Below are positions 1 through 6,912 of a stretch of DNA of 20,132 nucleotides, one piece after another. Position numbers and translations under genes: made by a program. Position 1 is the stretch's first letter, and each line of letters begins with the position of its first letter. The notes under the pieces were generated by a model, which ran no database searches, was not told where the DNA came from, and saw only the letters and a list, made by a program, of their open reading frames with translations. The stretch spans positions 1 to 20,132 of the forward strand of contig JAMPFS010000048.1 in assembly GCA_023664325.1 (NCBI GenBank), written 5' to 3'. This DNA is from Clostridium sp. (GTDB taxonomy: Bacteria; Bacillota; Clostridia; Lachnospirales; Lachnospiraceae).

Positions 1-139
1 GGTACTTTGGGAAGATATATCCATTGTGAAATTGCATTTTGCGGAAACTCAAACAATTTTCCTGAAGTGTTCTGCTGCCACTCTTAGTATGTCCATAACA
101 GCGGAATAATACTCTATTTGAACTTCCATGACAATTCCA

Positions 140-820
140 TTACCCATCTTGTACTGAGTTCAATAGATAACGCATCACATAATATCCGGCAAATACCCAT
201 AAGCCCATCATCGCCAGATATTCCGAAAAAACGGAAACTGCTGACTGTTCAAAATCAAAAAATGCAAACTGGTTTGTCAAAAACAGATAGGAAACAATAT
301 CTGCTTTGTAAAAACAGAATGCACCATATCCGGCTATGGCAAAGGCTATGATTTTTGACACCCACAAAACACCCTTCGGTATTTTTCTGTTTGCTGTAAT
401 CTTTTTTACCATGCCGACCACCATGCTCCAGTGAAATCCCAAATGTACGCTCATCAACACAAATCCCCAATAAGATGCTGCCATGTGCATCTGTCTTGCC
501 AGTGCCATTGCCCCTTTTACGGAAACAAAGCCAAACACATAATTTGACATGACAATTCCACTGTAAGCCAGACAAAGCATAGAAATGAGTACCGCAAAAT
601 TAACGGCGGTCTGCAATACCCGCGCCAGGCTGTACTTTCCCTGCAAAAGACTCTTGTACCACCTGTAATTCAGAATGTTGTGTACCAAAAACAGAACAAG
701 CATTCCTGCTCCAAACCACTCATGAAGCTGCTGCCCCGTAATCTGAAATGCCATGAGTAAAAGCAGCAGAACCGTCATGCATAAATCAATGACTATTTTT
801 ATATTCACTTTGAATTTCAT
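140..820 (-). CDS. DUF4405-type membrane protein (cytochrome b561-like)
   Basis: A 226-residue integral membrane protein with about five hydrophobic helices (roughly residues 8-25, 35-52, 70-92, 112-132, 155-172 and a weaker one near 200-220). Histidines sit in or next to helices, in HEWFGAG and LFLVHNIL near the N-terminus and in RQMHMAASYWG and SVHLGFHW in the middle. This matches DUF4405 and cytochrome b561-like membrane proteins, where such histidines can bind haem. Haem binding and an electron-transfer role are inferences. The start overlaps the stop of the upstream MerR-type gene by four bases (ATGA), so the two are almost certainly co-translated and the MerR protein is the likely regulator. 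No clear terminator is visible downstream before the window edge. Confidence 0.8.
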   Translation of the reverse strand: MKFKVNIKIVIDLCMTVLLLLLMAFQITGQQLHEWFGAGMLVLFLVHNILNYRWYKSLLQGKYSLARVLQTAVNFAVLISMLCLAYSGIVMSNYVFGFVSVKGAMALARQMHMAASYWGFVLMSVHLGFHWSMVVGMVKKITANRKIPKGVLWVSKIIAFAIAGYGAFCFYKADIVSYLFLTNQFAFFDFEQSAVSVFSEYLAMMGLWVFAGYYVMRYLLNSVQDG

Positions 821-1173
821 CCTGCCGAGCCTCCTTTTTTCAACTCGCCGATCATATAATCCAGTTCGTCCAGCGACCGCTGTTTCTTATGAATTTCATC
901 CAACAGTACCACACGCTGTTTCCGCAGAATCTGTATCTGCTCCTTCTTGTCACTTCCATCTTTGTAAGACAACTTCATAAACTCTTTTATTTTCTCCACC
1001 TCAAGCCCTGCATTTATCAAAGAATGGATAAGCCCGACACAACGGATTTGCTGCTCCGTGTATTCTATTTCCCCATTCGGTAAAACACTGTGTTCCAACA
1101 GCCCGTTTTCTTCATAATATTTCATTTTCTCCATGCTGATATGGTAGTTTCTGCTTACTTCCTCTGCTGTCAT
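817..1173 (-). CDS. MerR family transcriptional regulator
   Basis: A 118-residue regulator. The N-terminus MTAEEVSRNYHISMEKMKYY followed by EENGLL is the MerR winged helix-turn-helix. A second helical region (TEQQIRCVGLIHSLINAGLEVEKIKEFM) and a C-terminal coiled coil (about 75-110, ILRKQRVVLLDEIHKKQRSLDELDYM) complete the MerR plan. I chose the ATG at 1173 because GGAGG lies five bases upstream; the ATG four codons earlier overlaps that site and longer forms read through the leader hairpin. There is no C-terminal cysteine cluster, so metal sensing is not indicated. It heads an operon with the DUF4405 gene. Family call is firm, ligand unknown. Confidence 0.85.
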   Translation of the reverse strand: MTAEEVSRNYHISMEKMKYYEENGLLEHSVLPNGEIEYTEQQIRCVGLIHSLINAGLEVEKIKEFMKLSYKDGSDKKEQIQILRKQRVVLLDEIHKKQRSLDELDYMIGELKKGGSAG

Positions 1174-1199
1174 AAAATCCTCCATTTCCGATACAAAAC

Positions 1200-1259
1200 A
1201 AAAAATGCAAGTGTGAAGAACTCCACAGCATTTATGCCGCCTTTGCGTTCTCCACACTT
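1200..1259 (-). terminator. Hairpin plus T-run: lysR-operon terminator or merR leader attenuator
   Basis: The arms 1209-1221 and 1247-1259 pair over 13 bp with a single G-U (AAGTGTGGAGAAC against GTTCTTCACACTT, minus strand). The 25-base loop holds a second G-U-rich hairpin, and a six-T run (minus strand 1205-1200) follows three bases after the stem. It sits 43 bases after the lysR stop, so it can end the tetR-AKR-cupin-lysR transcript. It also lies between the merR promoter and the merR ribosome site, so it may act in the merR leader. Confidence 0.7.
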
Positions 1260-1261
1260 AC

Positions 1262-1290
1262 ATTATATTTCCTGATTCCATTTATAGCAA
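1262..1290 (-). promoter_or_regulatory. Predicted sigma-A promoter for merR-DUF4405
   Basis: On the minus strand TTGCTA (1290-1285) and TATAAT (1267-1262) are separated by 17 bases. The predicted transcript start (about 1253-1257) falls inside the 5' arm of the long hairpin at 1209-1259, so the merR mRNA would begin with that structure. Confidence 0.55.
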
Positions 1291-1301
1291 ATACCTTATT
1301 T

Positions 1302-2192
1302 TTATGCCTTACTCATGCCTAAGAAGCATTTTGCATGGTCGATAAATTTTGAAGCCGCCAGACTAAACGGCTGCTGCCGTTTCCATGCCAGCACACACGT
1401 TGCTGTCAGCTCCGGCGATAATGGCCTGCACGTTATCTTCGTATGGTCCCAAAAAGGAACCGAACCTTCTATCACAACAGAATATGCCAGTCCATTAAGA
1501 ACCATAACTGCTCCATTTGTACTCAGATTACTGGTAAAAAGAACATGAAGATTATGATAATAATCACCAAACCAACTGGCAAGTTCACTTTGCACACTCA
1601 AACGGCGTGGCAGAATCACCGGAAGTTCGGATAAATCCTTCGCACTCACCGCTTCCTTTTTTGCCAGCTCATCATCAGCCCTCATTAGCACAACCCATTT
1701 TTCTTTCAAAGCCAGACGGATAAACTCATACTTTTCAATATCAATTGGTTCCAGTAAAAGCCCGATATCAATCAGTCCTGCATCCATCTGCTCTTTTACT
1801 AAATCTGCGGTTGCCGTAAAGATATCAAAGGTAACACTGGGATATTTTCTACTAAAATCTGCAATCAGCTCCGACAAAACCTGAACCGAGGCAAGCTCCC
1901 CACAGCCAATCGTGATTTTCCCCTCAATCTGTTCCTCCTGCTCCAACAGTTCCTTTTCCGTATTGTCCACAAGCTGTAAGATTTCTTCCGCCCGTCTCCG
2001 AAGCAGCATCCCCTCATTCGTCAGAGTAATCTTCCTTGTACCTCTATGAAACAGCTTAACACCTATATCATCCTCCAATTGGGATAACTGGCGGCTTAAC
2101 GTAGGCTGCGTGATATGGAGTACATCCGCAGCTTTTGTAATGCTTTCTTCTCTTACCACAGTGAGAAAATAGCGAAGAACACGAATTTCCAT
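1302..2192 (-). CDS. LysR family transcriptional regulator
   Basis: A 296-residue protein of standard LysR length. The N-terminal helix-turn-helix is typical (about residues 16-46: SITKAADVLHITQPTLSRQL followed by SQLEDDIGVKLFHR). A linker helix spans about 60-90, and the periplasmic-binding-protein-like effector domain runs from about residue 91 (GKITIGCGELASVQVL) to the end. AAGGAGG lies ten bases before the ATG. It is the last gene of the run tetR > AKR > CMD-cupin > lysR, 31 bases after the cupin fusion and in the same direction, not divergent as is common for LysR genes. It may therefore control distant targets or feed back on the operon; the effector is unknown. Confidence 0.92.
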   Translation of the reverse strand: MEIRVLRYFLTVVREESITKAADVLHITQPTLSRQLSQLEDDIGVKLFHRGTRKITLTNEGMLLRRRAEEILQLVDNTEKELLEQEEQIEGKITIGCGELASVQVLSELIADFSRKYPSVTFDIFTATADLVKEQMDAGLIDIGLLLEPIDIEKYEFIRLALKEKWVVLMRADDELAKKEAVSAKDLSELPVILPRRLSVQSELASWFGDYYHNLHVLFTSNLSTNGAVMVLNGLAYSVVIEGSVPFWDHTKITCRPLSPELTATCVLAWKRQQPFSLAASKFIDHAKCFLGMSKA

Positions 2193-2223
2193 AGGGCTGG
2201 TTCCTCCTTGTCGCTGTTTTGTA

Positions 2224-2979
2224 TCATTTTAACAGACCATACACCTCATCTGTAACAGGCTCCAGCCACTCATTCGAGCCATTCTCTCCGGGAACTTCCA
2301 CTGCCAGATGTGAAAACCAGCTATCTGGTGCGGCACCATGCCAGTGCTTTACGCCTGCCGGAATATTGACTACATCGCCTGGACGAAGCTCCTGTGCCTC
2401 TTTTCCTTCCTCCTGGTAATATCCCCGTCCTGCGATACAGATTAAAATCTGCCCGCCGCCTTTATCTGCATGATGGATATGCCAGTTATTGCGGCAGCCC
2501 GGCTCAAAGGTCACATTAAAAATTCCCACCTGCGAACCGGAAACCGGAGCAAGATAACTCTGTCCGATAAAATACTGCGCGAACCCATCGTTTGGCTCTC
2601 CAATCGGAAACAGCATTTTCGATGCATGCGCTGCTTTGGCATCTTCTGCTGCCGTCTCTTCCTTCCATACCTCTTTTGCCAGATTAAATACAGCCCATCC
2701 CTTCGGCCAGCCTGCATAGAAAGCGGCATGCGTAATAATCGCTGCTGCCTCTTCCTTCGTCACGCCATGCGCCTTTGCATTTTCCAAATGATAAACCAAA
2801 GAAGAATCCGTAATACCGGAAGCCATCAGTGCGACCATCGTCACAATACATCGTGTTTTCAAATCAATATCCTGATTGTTCCAGTTTTCCCCAAACAGCA
2901 CATCATCATTGTAATGTGCAAATTCCGGTGCAAATTCTCCTAATGCGTTTCTTCCTGCCGTCTGTACAATTTTCTCCAT
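2224..2979 (-). CDS. Carboxymuconolactone decarboxylase-like and cupin fusion protein
   Basis: A 251-residue two-domain protein. The N-terminal half (about 20-110) is a carboxymuconolactone decarboxylase/AhpD-like all-helical domain (LKTRCIVTMVALMASG, HLENAKAHGVTKEEAAAIIT, HAAFYAGWPKGWAVF). It lacks the AhpD CxxC pair, so peroxidase activity is not indicated. The C-terminal half (about 145-235) is a cupin with the metal motif WHIHHADKGGGQ, a PGDVVNIPAGVKHWHG second box and a conserved late histidine. Such fusions usually sit beside oxidoreductases, as here, 35 bases after the aldo/keto reductase with AAGGAGG eight bases before the ATG. The exact reaction is unknown; a role in handling small electrophilic or quinone-like compounds is inference. 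Confidence 0.88.
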   Translation of the reverse strand: MEKIVQTAGRNALGEFAPEFAHYNDDVLFGENWNNQDIDLKTRCIVTMVALMASGITDSSLVYHLENAKAHGVTKEEAAAIITHAAFYAGWPKGWAVFNLAKEVWKEETAAEDAKAAHASKMLFPIGEPNDGFAQYFIGQSYLAPVSGSQVGIFNVTFEPGCRNNWHIHHADKGGGQILICIAGRGYYQEEGKEAQELRPGDVVNIPAGVKHWHGAAPDSWFSHLAVEVPGENGSNEWLEPVTDEVYGLLK

Positions 2980-3014
2980 GTTCTTATCCTCCTTATAATC
3001 TTATTTCAACCTAT

Positions 3015-4025
3015 TTACACAACATTTCCTGCTTTCTGTTTCCCATTCTGCGCCATTACGCCTGCCAGTGCATGAGGCACATATAATTCTTCCAGATAAT
3101 TCATTTCATCCTCGGTCAGTTCCAAATCTACCGCTTTTACTGCACCATCCACATGGGAAAGTTTCGTCGCACCGACCACTGGAGCTGTTACCTTCGTCAA
3201 AAGCCATGCAAGGGAAACCTCCGTCATGGAAACACCTCTCTTTTCGGCAATTTCCTCGACACGCCGGATAATTTTCCCATCTGCCTCTGCCGTAGCATCA
3301 TACTTGAACTTTGCATAAGTATCCTGCTCAAGCCGTTTTGATGTCTCACCAGGATGGCGAGATAATCTCCCGCTTGCCAATGCGCTGTACGGAGTCATGG
3401 CAATATTTTCTGCATAACAGAATGGCGCCATCTCTCGTTCTTCCTCACGGGCAATCAGGTTATAATGCCCCTGAATGGACACAAACTCCGCAAATCCCTG
3501 CGATCTTGCGTAATAATTTGCCTTTGCAAGCTGCCACGCAAAACAATTGGAGATGCCAATATAACGGGCTTTCCCCGCCTTTACGACATTATTAAGCCCC
3601 TCCATAATCTCCTCCATCGGGGTATGGTAATCCCACATATGGTAAATGTAGAGATCCACATATTCCATGCCGAGATTTTCAAGGCTCTTATTGATGTAAT
3701 TTTCAATATGCTGCTGTCCGCTGATGCCGGAATCAATCTCCTCCTGTGTGCGCGGAGTAAATTTTGTAGCAATGACATACTCATCCCGCTTTGCAAAATC
3801 CTTAAGTGCCTTTCCGACGAACTGCTCACTGGTTCCATTCTGATAAGCAATGGCTGTGTCATAAAAATTGATGCCAAGTTCCAGACCGTGCTTAATAATT
3901 TCCCTCGTCTGTGCCTCATCTACCGTCCAGCTATGCTGACCTGTCTCGGCATTGCCAAACCCCATACATCCCATACAGATACGGGACACCTCCAAATCCG
4001 ATTTGCCTAATTTTGCAATTTTCAT
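3015..4025 (-). CDS. Aldo/keto reductase
   Basis: A 336-residue NADPH-type aldo/keto reductase of normal length, a cytosolic TIM barrel. The catalytic tetrad is visible as Asp56 (INFYDTAIAY), Tyr61, Lys88 (VIATKF) and His129 (DLYIYHMWD). Cofactor-binding elements ARYIGISN and, near residue 270, EVSLAWLLTKVTAPVVGATK are present. AGGAGG lies five bases upstream of the ATG. It closely resembles the bacterial YajO/Tas-like reductases that act on aldehydes, ketones or quinones; the substrate cannot be read from sequence. It lies between the TetR gene and the cupin fusion in one operon, so induction by a small molecule sensed by TetR is likely. Confidence 0.93.
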   Translation of the reverse strand: MKIAKLGKSDLEVSRICMGCMGFGNAETGQHSWTVDEAQTREIIKHGLELGINFYDTAIAYQNGTSEQFVGKALKDFAKRDEYVIATKFTPRTQEEIDSGISGQQHIENYINKSLENLGMEYVDLYIYHMWDYHTPMEEIMEGLNNVVKAGKARYIGISNCFAWQLAKANYYARSQGFAEFVSIQGHYNLIAREEEREMAPFCYAENIAMTPYSALASGRLSRHPGETSKRLEQDTYAKFKYDATAEADGKIIRRVEEIAEKRGVSMTEVSLAWLLTKVTAPVVGATKLSHVDGAVKAVDLELTEDEMNYLEELYVPHALAGVMAQNGKQKAGNVV

Positions 4026-4045
4026 TTCAACCTCCTCTCCACATC

Positions 4046-4089
4046 TTCATGGCAAGACAAGCCATGAAAGACATTGTCCATCCGACAAT
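4046..4089. promoter_or_regulatory. Two inverted repeats in the AKR leader
   Basis: In the 83-base gap between tetR and the reductase gene there are two perfect inverted repeats. One is TTCATGGC with GCCATGAA around a 7-base spacer (4046-4053 and 4061-4068). The other is ATTGTC with GACAAT around a 5-base spacer (4073-4078 and 4084-4089). They may be protein-binding sites or mRNA hairpins. I could not place a convincing promoter here. The half sites differ from the TGACA/TGTCA operators in front of tetR. Confidence 0.4.
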
Positions 4090-4108
4090 ATAATATTAAT
4101 TGACTAAT

Positions 4109-4738
4109 TTATGGATTTACATTTAATAATTTCCTCACACAATGGAAGGTTATCTCATAAATCGTCATGAACACATAATTTACTTCTGCATCTTCCATCG
4201 CTGTTTTCTGCTTCTCTGTCACCACCGTATAGGGATAAATCCCAAACATAAACGGAAAAAAGGTGTAGACAAAATCCTGTTTTTCCGAAACAGACATATC
4301 GGGAAAATACTTATCCAGCCCATACATAACGGTGCGGAGCGATTCCCCATACACCACCTTAAACGACTTCAGATGTTCCGGCCGGCTGCCTGTTTCCATA
4401 TCATAGTGGTTCATCGACATGATTTTCAAAAGCTGCGCACGTTCCTCAAGAGTACGGGCAAGCATATCAGCAAACTCATCTTTTGTCATGGTGTCGTGCT
4501 GCTCCATTACCTGTTTTAATGCCGTAATCCAGAGTTCATACTCCCGTTTCAGCAGAGCCAGAAAAATTTCTTCCTTTGTCTGAAAATAATTGTAAATGGA
4601 TGTCCTGGTAAAGCTGGTGGCATTTCCAATCTCTTTGATCGTGATTTCCTTAAAACCCCTGGTCTGGTACAGCTTTTCACATGCGTTGATAATTTCTTCT
4701 TTTCTTGCATTGGTTAATTCTGGTGAACCTTTTGGCAT
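4109..4738 (-). CDS. TetR/AcrR family transcriptional regulator
   Basis: A 209-residue TetR-type repressor. The N-terminal helix-turn-helix (about residues 9-55) is typical: ARKEEIINACEKLYQTRGFK, then EITIKEIGNATSFTRTSIYN and YFQTKEEIFLALLKREYELW. The remaining 150 residues form the helical ligand-binding and dimerisation domain. GGGAGG is six bases before the ATG. Its promoter region carries two copies of a TGACA-CAA-TGTCA-type palindrome, so autoregulation is very likely, and the reductase and cupin genes downstream are the natural operon targets. The ligand is unknown. Confidence 0.92.
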   Translation of the reverse strand: MPKGSPELTNARKEEIINACEKLYQTRGFKEITIKEIGNATSFTRTSIYNYFQTKEEIFLALLKREYELWITALKQVMEQHDTMTKDEFADMLARTLEERAQLLKIMSMNHYDMETGSRPEHLKSFKVVYGESLRTVMYGLDKYFPDMSVSEKQDFVYTFFPFMFGIYPYTVVTEKQKTAMEDAEVNYVFMTIYEITFHCVRKLLNVNP

Positions 4739-4780
4739 AATGTGCCTCCCTATTTGCGGAGCTCCTTTCCCATTCTATTC

Positions 4781-4826
4781 TGACGTTGTGTCAATTTAAT
4801 TATACCATATTCTGACATTGTGTCAA
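4781..4826 (-). promoter_or_regulatory. tetR promoter with two palindromic operators
   Basis: On the minus strand TTGACA (4826-4821) and TATAAT (4804-4799) are 16 bases apart. Two operators, TGACATTGTGTCA (4813-4825) and TGACGTTGTGTCA (4781-4793), are nearly identical, as are the few bases around them. Their centres are 32 bp apart, three helical turns. One overlaps the -35 box, the other lies just downstream of the -10 box. This arrangement is typical of autorepression. Confidence 0.75.
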
Positions 4827-4871
4827 TACTTTATAATCGCCCAGCACTTTCTTCATCATCTTCTTTTTCAT
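4800..4871 (-). CDS. Possible 23-codon leader or truncated ORF
   Basis: GGAGG lies eight bases before an ATG that opens a 23-residue reading frame (MKKKMMKKVLGDYKVL then TQCQNMV). The ribosome site is good, but the last third of the frame runs through the tetR -35 box, first operator and -10 box. It could be the surviving 5' end of a gene cut when the tetR operon arrived, or a short leader peptide. I recognise no family, and no other gene is visible between it and the SUKH gene upstream. Confidence 0.25.
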   Translation of the reverse strand: MKKKMMKKVLGDYKVLTQCQNMV

Positions 4872-4976
4872 GATATGTTCCTCCACAATCATCTTTCCGT
4901 TCGCTTACTTCCATATCTGATTATGATTGAATGATGATGCCAACCGCCCCAATCCCAGTAATAATCAATATCTCTT

Positions 4977-5330
4977 TTACATTCTGATAATGTGCAGAAG
5001 CAAATCATGAAAGCATGCAGCCAAGTTTACACATTCCTCTTCAAACATACCAACAAATGGAACCGTCCAATACACCATATTCGGATCCATTACTATCGCC
5101 TCATCATTCAAGGTACCTATCATAATATATCCGGGCAAAAACTCATCCACAGAATAATCCTCATTATATTGTTTCATTTCTGCATATGAAAATATTTCAA
5201 TGTATGAATCTCCAATACTACCCAAAGCACCTCCACTTTTATTTAAAAATTCCTTTAAATCCTCTGGCAAAGATTTTTTAAGGTCAGTAAAATTAACGGA
5301 ATAATCTTTCTTTTCTTCTAAATTAATCAT
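4977..5330 (-). CDS. SMI1/KNR4 (SUKH) family immunity protein
   Basis: A 117-residue protein with SUKH-type features: LPEDLKEFLNKSGGALG (start of the fold), then IEIFSYAEMKQYNEDYSVDE, the hydrophobic strand FLPGYIMIGTLNDEAIVMDP, and a C-terminal helix with LAACFHDLLLHI. In bacteria SUKH proteins are mostly immunity proteins against nuclease and other polymorphic toxins. I start it at 5330 (MINLEE) because AAGGGG lies eight bases upstream; the longer form seven codons earlier has no ribosome site. Its first bases overlap the stop of a broken short frame upstream, the usual layout of a toxin end followed by its immunity gene, but no toxin body is present. Confidence 0.75.
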   Translation of the reverse strand: MINLEEKKDYSVNFTDLKKSLPEDLKEFLNKSGGALGSIGDSYIEIFSYAEMKQYNEDYSVDEFLPGYIMIGTLNDEAIVMDPNMVYWTVPFVGMFEEECVNLAACFHDLLLHIIRM

Positions 5331-5506
5331 TTGCTGTCCCCTTATCTTCAATCAATTTTGCTTCACATTCCTGTTCATATATTTTCTCCTTCAGTGTTAA
5401 TGAAATTTCGCTTTTAACCAGATTTATCTAAGTTTGCTCCAAACCGTTTTTCTTTCTCGCTACGAATATCATTTAATCTATTTTTAACATACCCCGACAT
5501 ATCCAT
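5323..5506 (-). pseudogene. Frameshifted short ORF overlapping the SUKH gene start
   Basis: Two open frames abut here on the minus strand. The first (ATG at 5506, stop at 5414) reads MDMSGYVKNRLNDIRSEKEK then RFGANLDKSG. The second (open from 5427, stop at 5323, no start) reads LVKSEISLTLKEKIYEQECE then AKLIEDKGTAND. Removing one A from the AAA at the junction joins them into about 62 charged, helical residues. The stop codon overlaps the SUKH start (AATGATTAA). This may be the tip of a lost toxin or a broken small partner protein. The rest of this 350-base gap holds only the DUF819 terminator and about 120 bases in which I see nothing. Confidence 0.45.
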
Positions 5507-5529
5507 CTTCGTTTTAAGAATTGCTAACG

Positions 5530-5561
5530 AAAATAAGACCGGTTAAAACCAGTCTTATTTT
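5530..5561 (-). terminator. Bidirectional terminator after the pepD-DUF819 operon
   Basis: AAAATAAGAC (5530-5539) pairs perfectly with GTCTTATTTT (5552-5561), with two further G-C pairs inside a mismatch and a loop of six. Both strands end in a T-run. It lies 120 bases after the DUF819 stop on the minus strand. Confidence 0.75.
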
Positions 5562-5681
5562 CACAGATACCAATCGCCTAATAGTGATGCCAACACATGA
5601 CACTTACCTAGATAACGGCACTTACATAGGACTTACTGTTGGTAGCCTTATACTAGCATATGCAATAAAACTTGTCAATTC

Positions 5682-6857
5682 CTACCCAAACATACTCATC
5701 AACTGCGCAACAATAAGACCGCCGCCGGTTCCCACAACATATCCTAACAGTGCCATGATAATCCCCACAGGCACCAGCGCACTGGAATAGGTTCCTGCAA
5801 GCACAGGCGCAGTCGCCGTGCCGCCGATATTGGCAAGGGATGCCACGCAGCAGGTAAAAATATCCATCTTCAGCAGCTTCGCCAAAATCACCATAATCAC
5901 CACATGGAAGACCAGAATAAACAGACCTGACAGCAGCCACATCGGCGCATTACCCATGCTTGCCAAATCTGCACGGGAGGCAATCAAGGCAACGACAATG
6001 TACAAAAGCACATTGGAAATCTCTTCCGTTCCCTTCAGCTTGCCAAACGGTGTCAATGCCATCAGCACTCCGGCAACGGTCACAATCAGCACCGTCCAAG
6101 TCGCCTTGTCAAAGAATGTCAGAGAGCCGCCAATCATGGTTCCTAACTCCTGACTCACTGCGGATACCAACAAACCGGAACCCAAAAGAATTGCTATATT
6201 CTGCCATGTCAGAGGGCTTGTGTTCGCCTTTGCCTCTTCCTCCAAAGCAGCGCCAACCTCATCAATCAAATGGGTATCCGCCTTCGTCCACTTGTTGAAC
6301 TTATCGGCACGCCCAATTGCCCATAACAAAAACATCACATAAAGCGTTGCACAGATCGAATCCATAACCAGCGCATATGCCATGCTTGCTTCATCGACAT
6401 GCAGTGCCGCCTGAATCGCCAGCATATTTCCGCCGCCGCCCATCCAGCTTCCGCATAATGCGCCCAGCGCCTTCCATGCGCCTTCGCCCAATGCTCCGTG
6501 GAAAATCGCATAGGAAAGCACAAAGCCTACGCCAATTGAAATGGTTGCCGCAAAAAAGCCGATGAGCATTTTCGGGCCCAGCTTGATAATCTTCTTCAAA
6601 TCACAGCGCAAAAGCATGATAAACAGCATTGCATAGAGCAACGGGTTCTTCATGGTGCTGTATGCATCAGCAGTCGCATCCAAATCCCATAAACGAATTG
6701 TACATAAAATCATCAGCCCCAAATAAATCAATACGATAGGCGGCGCAAAGTTAAAAAACACCTTTGCCTTTGGCCCCTTAAAAATCTTTGGCAGATTGAC
6801 TAATATGGCAGCAATAAAAACCAGTGCTGCAATATACATAAATCCGTCTTGAATCAT
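5682..6857 (-). CDS. DUF819 family membrane protein
   Basis: A 391-residue polytopic membrane protein with roughly ten or more hydrophobic segments from start to end. It is related to the DUF819/YjcL family of Firmicutes. The two halves each carry a glycine-rich motif, GSWMGGGGNMLAIQ near residue 140 and SLANIGGTATAPVLAGTY near residue 345. Paired motifs of this kind suggest an inverted-repeat transporter fold, which is an inference. A soluble acidic loop (about 185-215, EVGAALEEEAKANT) links the halves. AGAGGAGG precedes the ATG by nine bases. It lies 55 bases downstream of pepD in the same operon, so transport of a dipeptide, amino acid or related product is a reasonable guess. The substrate is not established. 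Confidence 0.87.
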   Translation of the reverse strand: MIQDGFMYIAALVFIAAILVNLPKIFKGPKAKVFFNFAPPIVLIYLGLMILCTIRLWDLDATADAYSTMKNPLLYAMLFIMLLRCDLKKIIKLGPKMLIGFFAATISIGVGFVLSYAIFHGALGEGAWKALGALCGSWMGGGGNMLAIQAALHVDEASMAYALVMDSICATLYVMFLLWAIGRADKFNKWTKADTHLIDEVGAALEEEAKANTSPLTWQNIAILLGSGLLVSAVSQELGTMIGGSLTFFDKATWTVLIVTVAGVLMALTPFGKLKGTEEISNVLLYIVVALIASRADLASMGNAPMWLLSGLFILVFHVVIMVILAKLLKMDIFTCCVASLANIGGTATAPVLAGTYSSALVPVGIIMALLGYVVGTGGGLIVAQLMSMFG

Positions 6858-6912
6858 ACATTTAATCCTCCTCTAATCTTTCATTCTCCTGTCGGTGCAT
6901 ATTGCCAGACTG

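Noticed and set aside
1..10. GGTACTTTGG at the window start also occurs inside the MITE at 10809-10818.
   Set aside because: The match is only ten bases and flanks do not align, so it is not evidence for a second element copy.
49..129. 26-codon frame (MEVQIEYYSAVMDILRVAAE...) on the minus strand, ten bases after the DUF4405 stop.
   Set aside because: The ribosome site is weak, I recognise no family, and the window edge prevents judging whether a frameshifted gene continues. Left unannotated.
255..575. 106-residue open frame on the minus strand inside the DUF4405 gene.
   Set aside because: It is a shadow in another frame of a well-supported membrane protein gene.
2470..2943. 157-residue plus-strand frame opposite the cupin fusion.
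   Set aside because: Antisense shadow without ribosome site; the minus-strand protein has full domain motifs.
3465..4010. 181-residue plus-strand frame opposite the aldo/keto reductase.
   Set aside because: Antisense shadow; the reductase carries its full catalytic tetrad.
4977..5100. 35-codon frame with DYYWDWGGWHHHSIIIRYG overlapping and following the SUKH 3' end.
   Set aside because: No ribosome site and most of it is intergenic; probably chance, though a frameshifted SUKH tail cannot be excluded.
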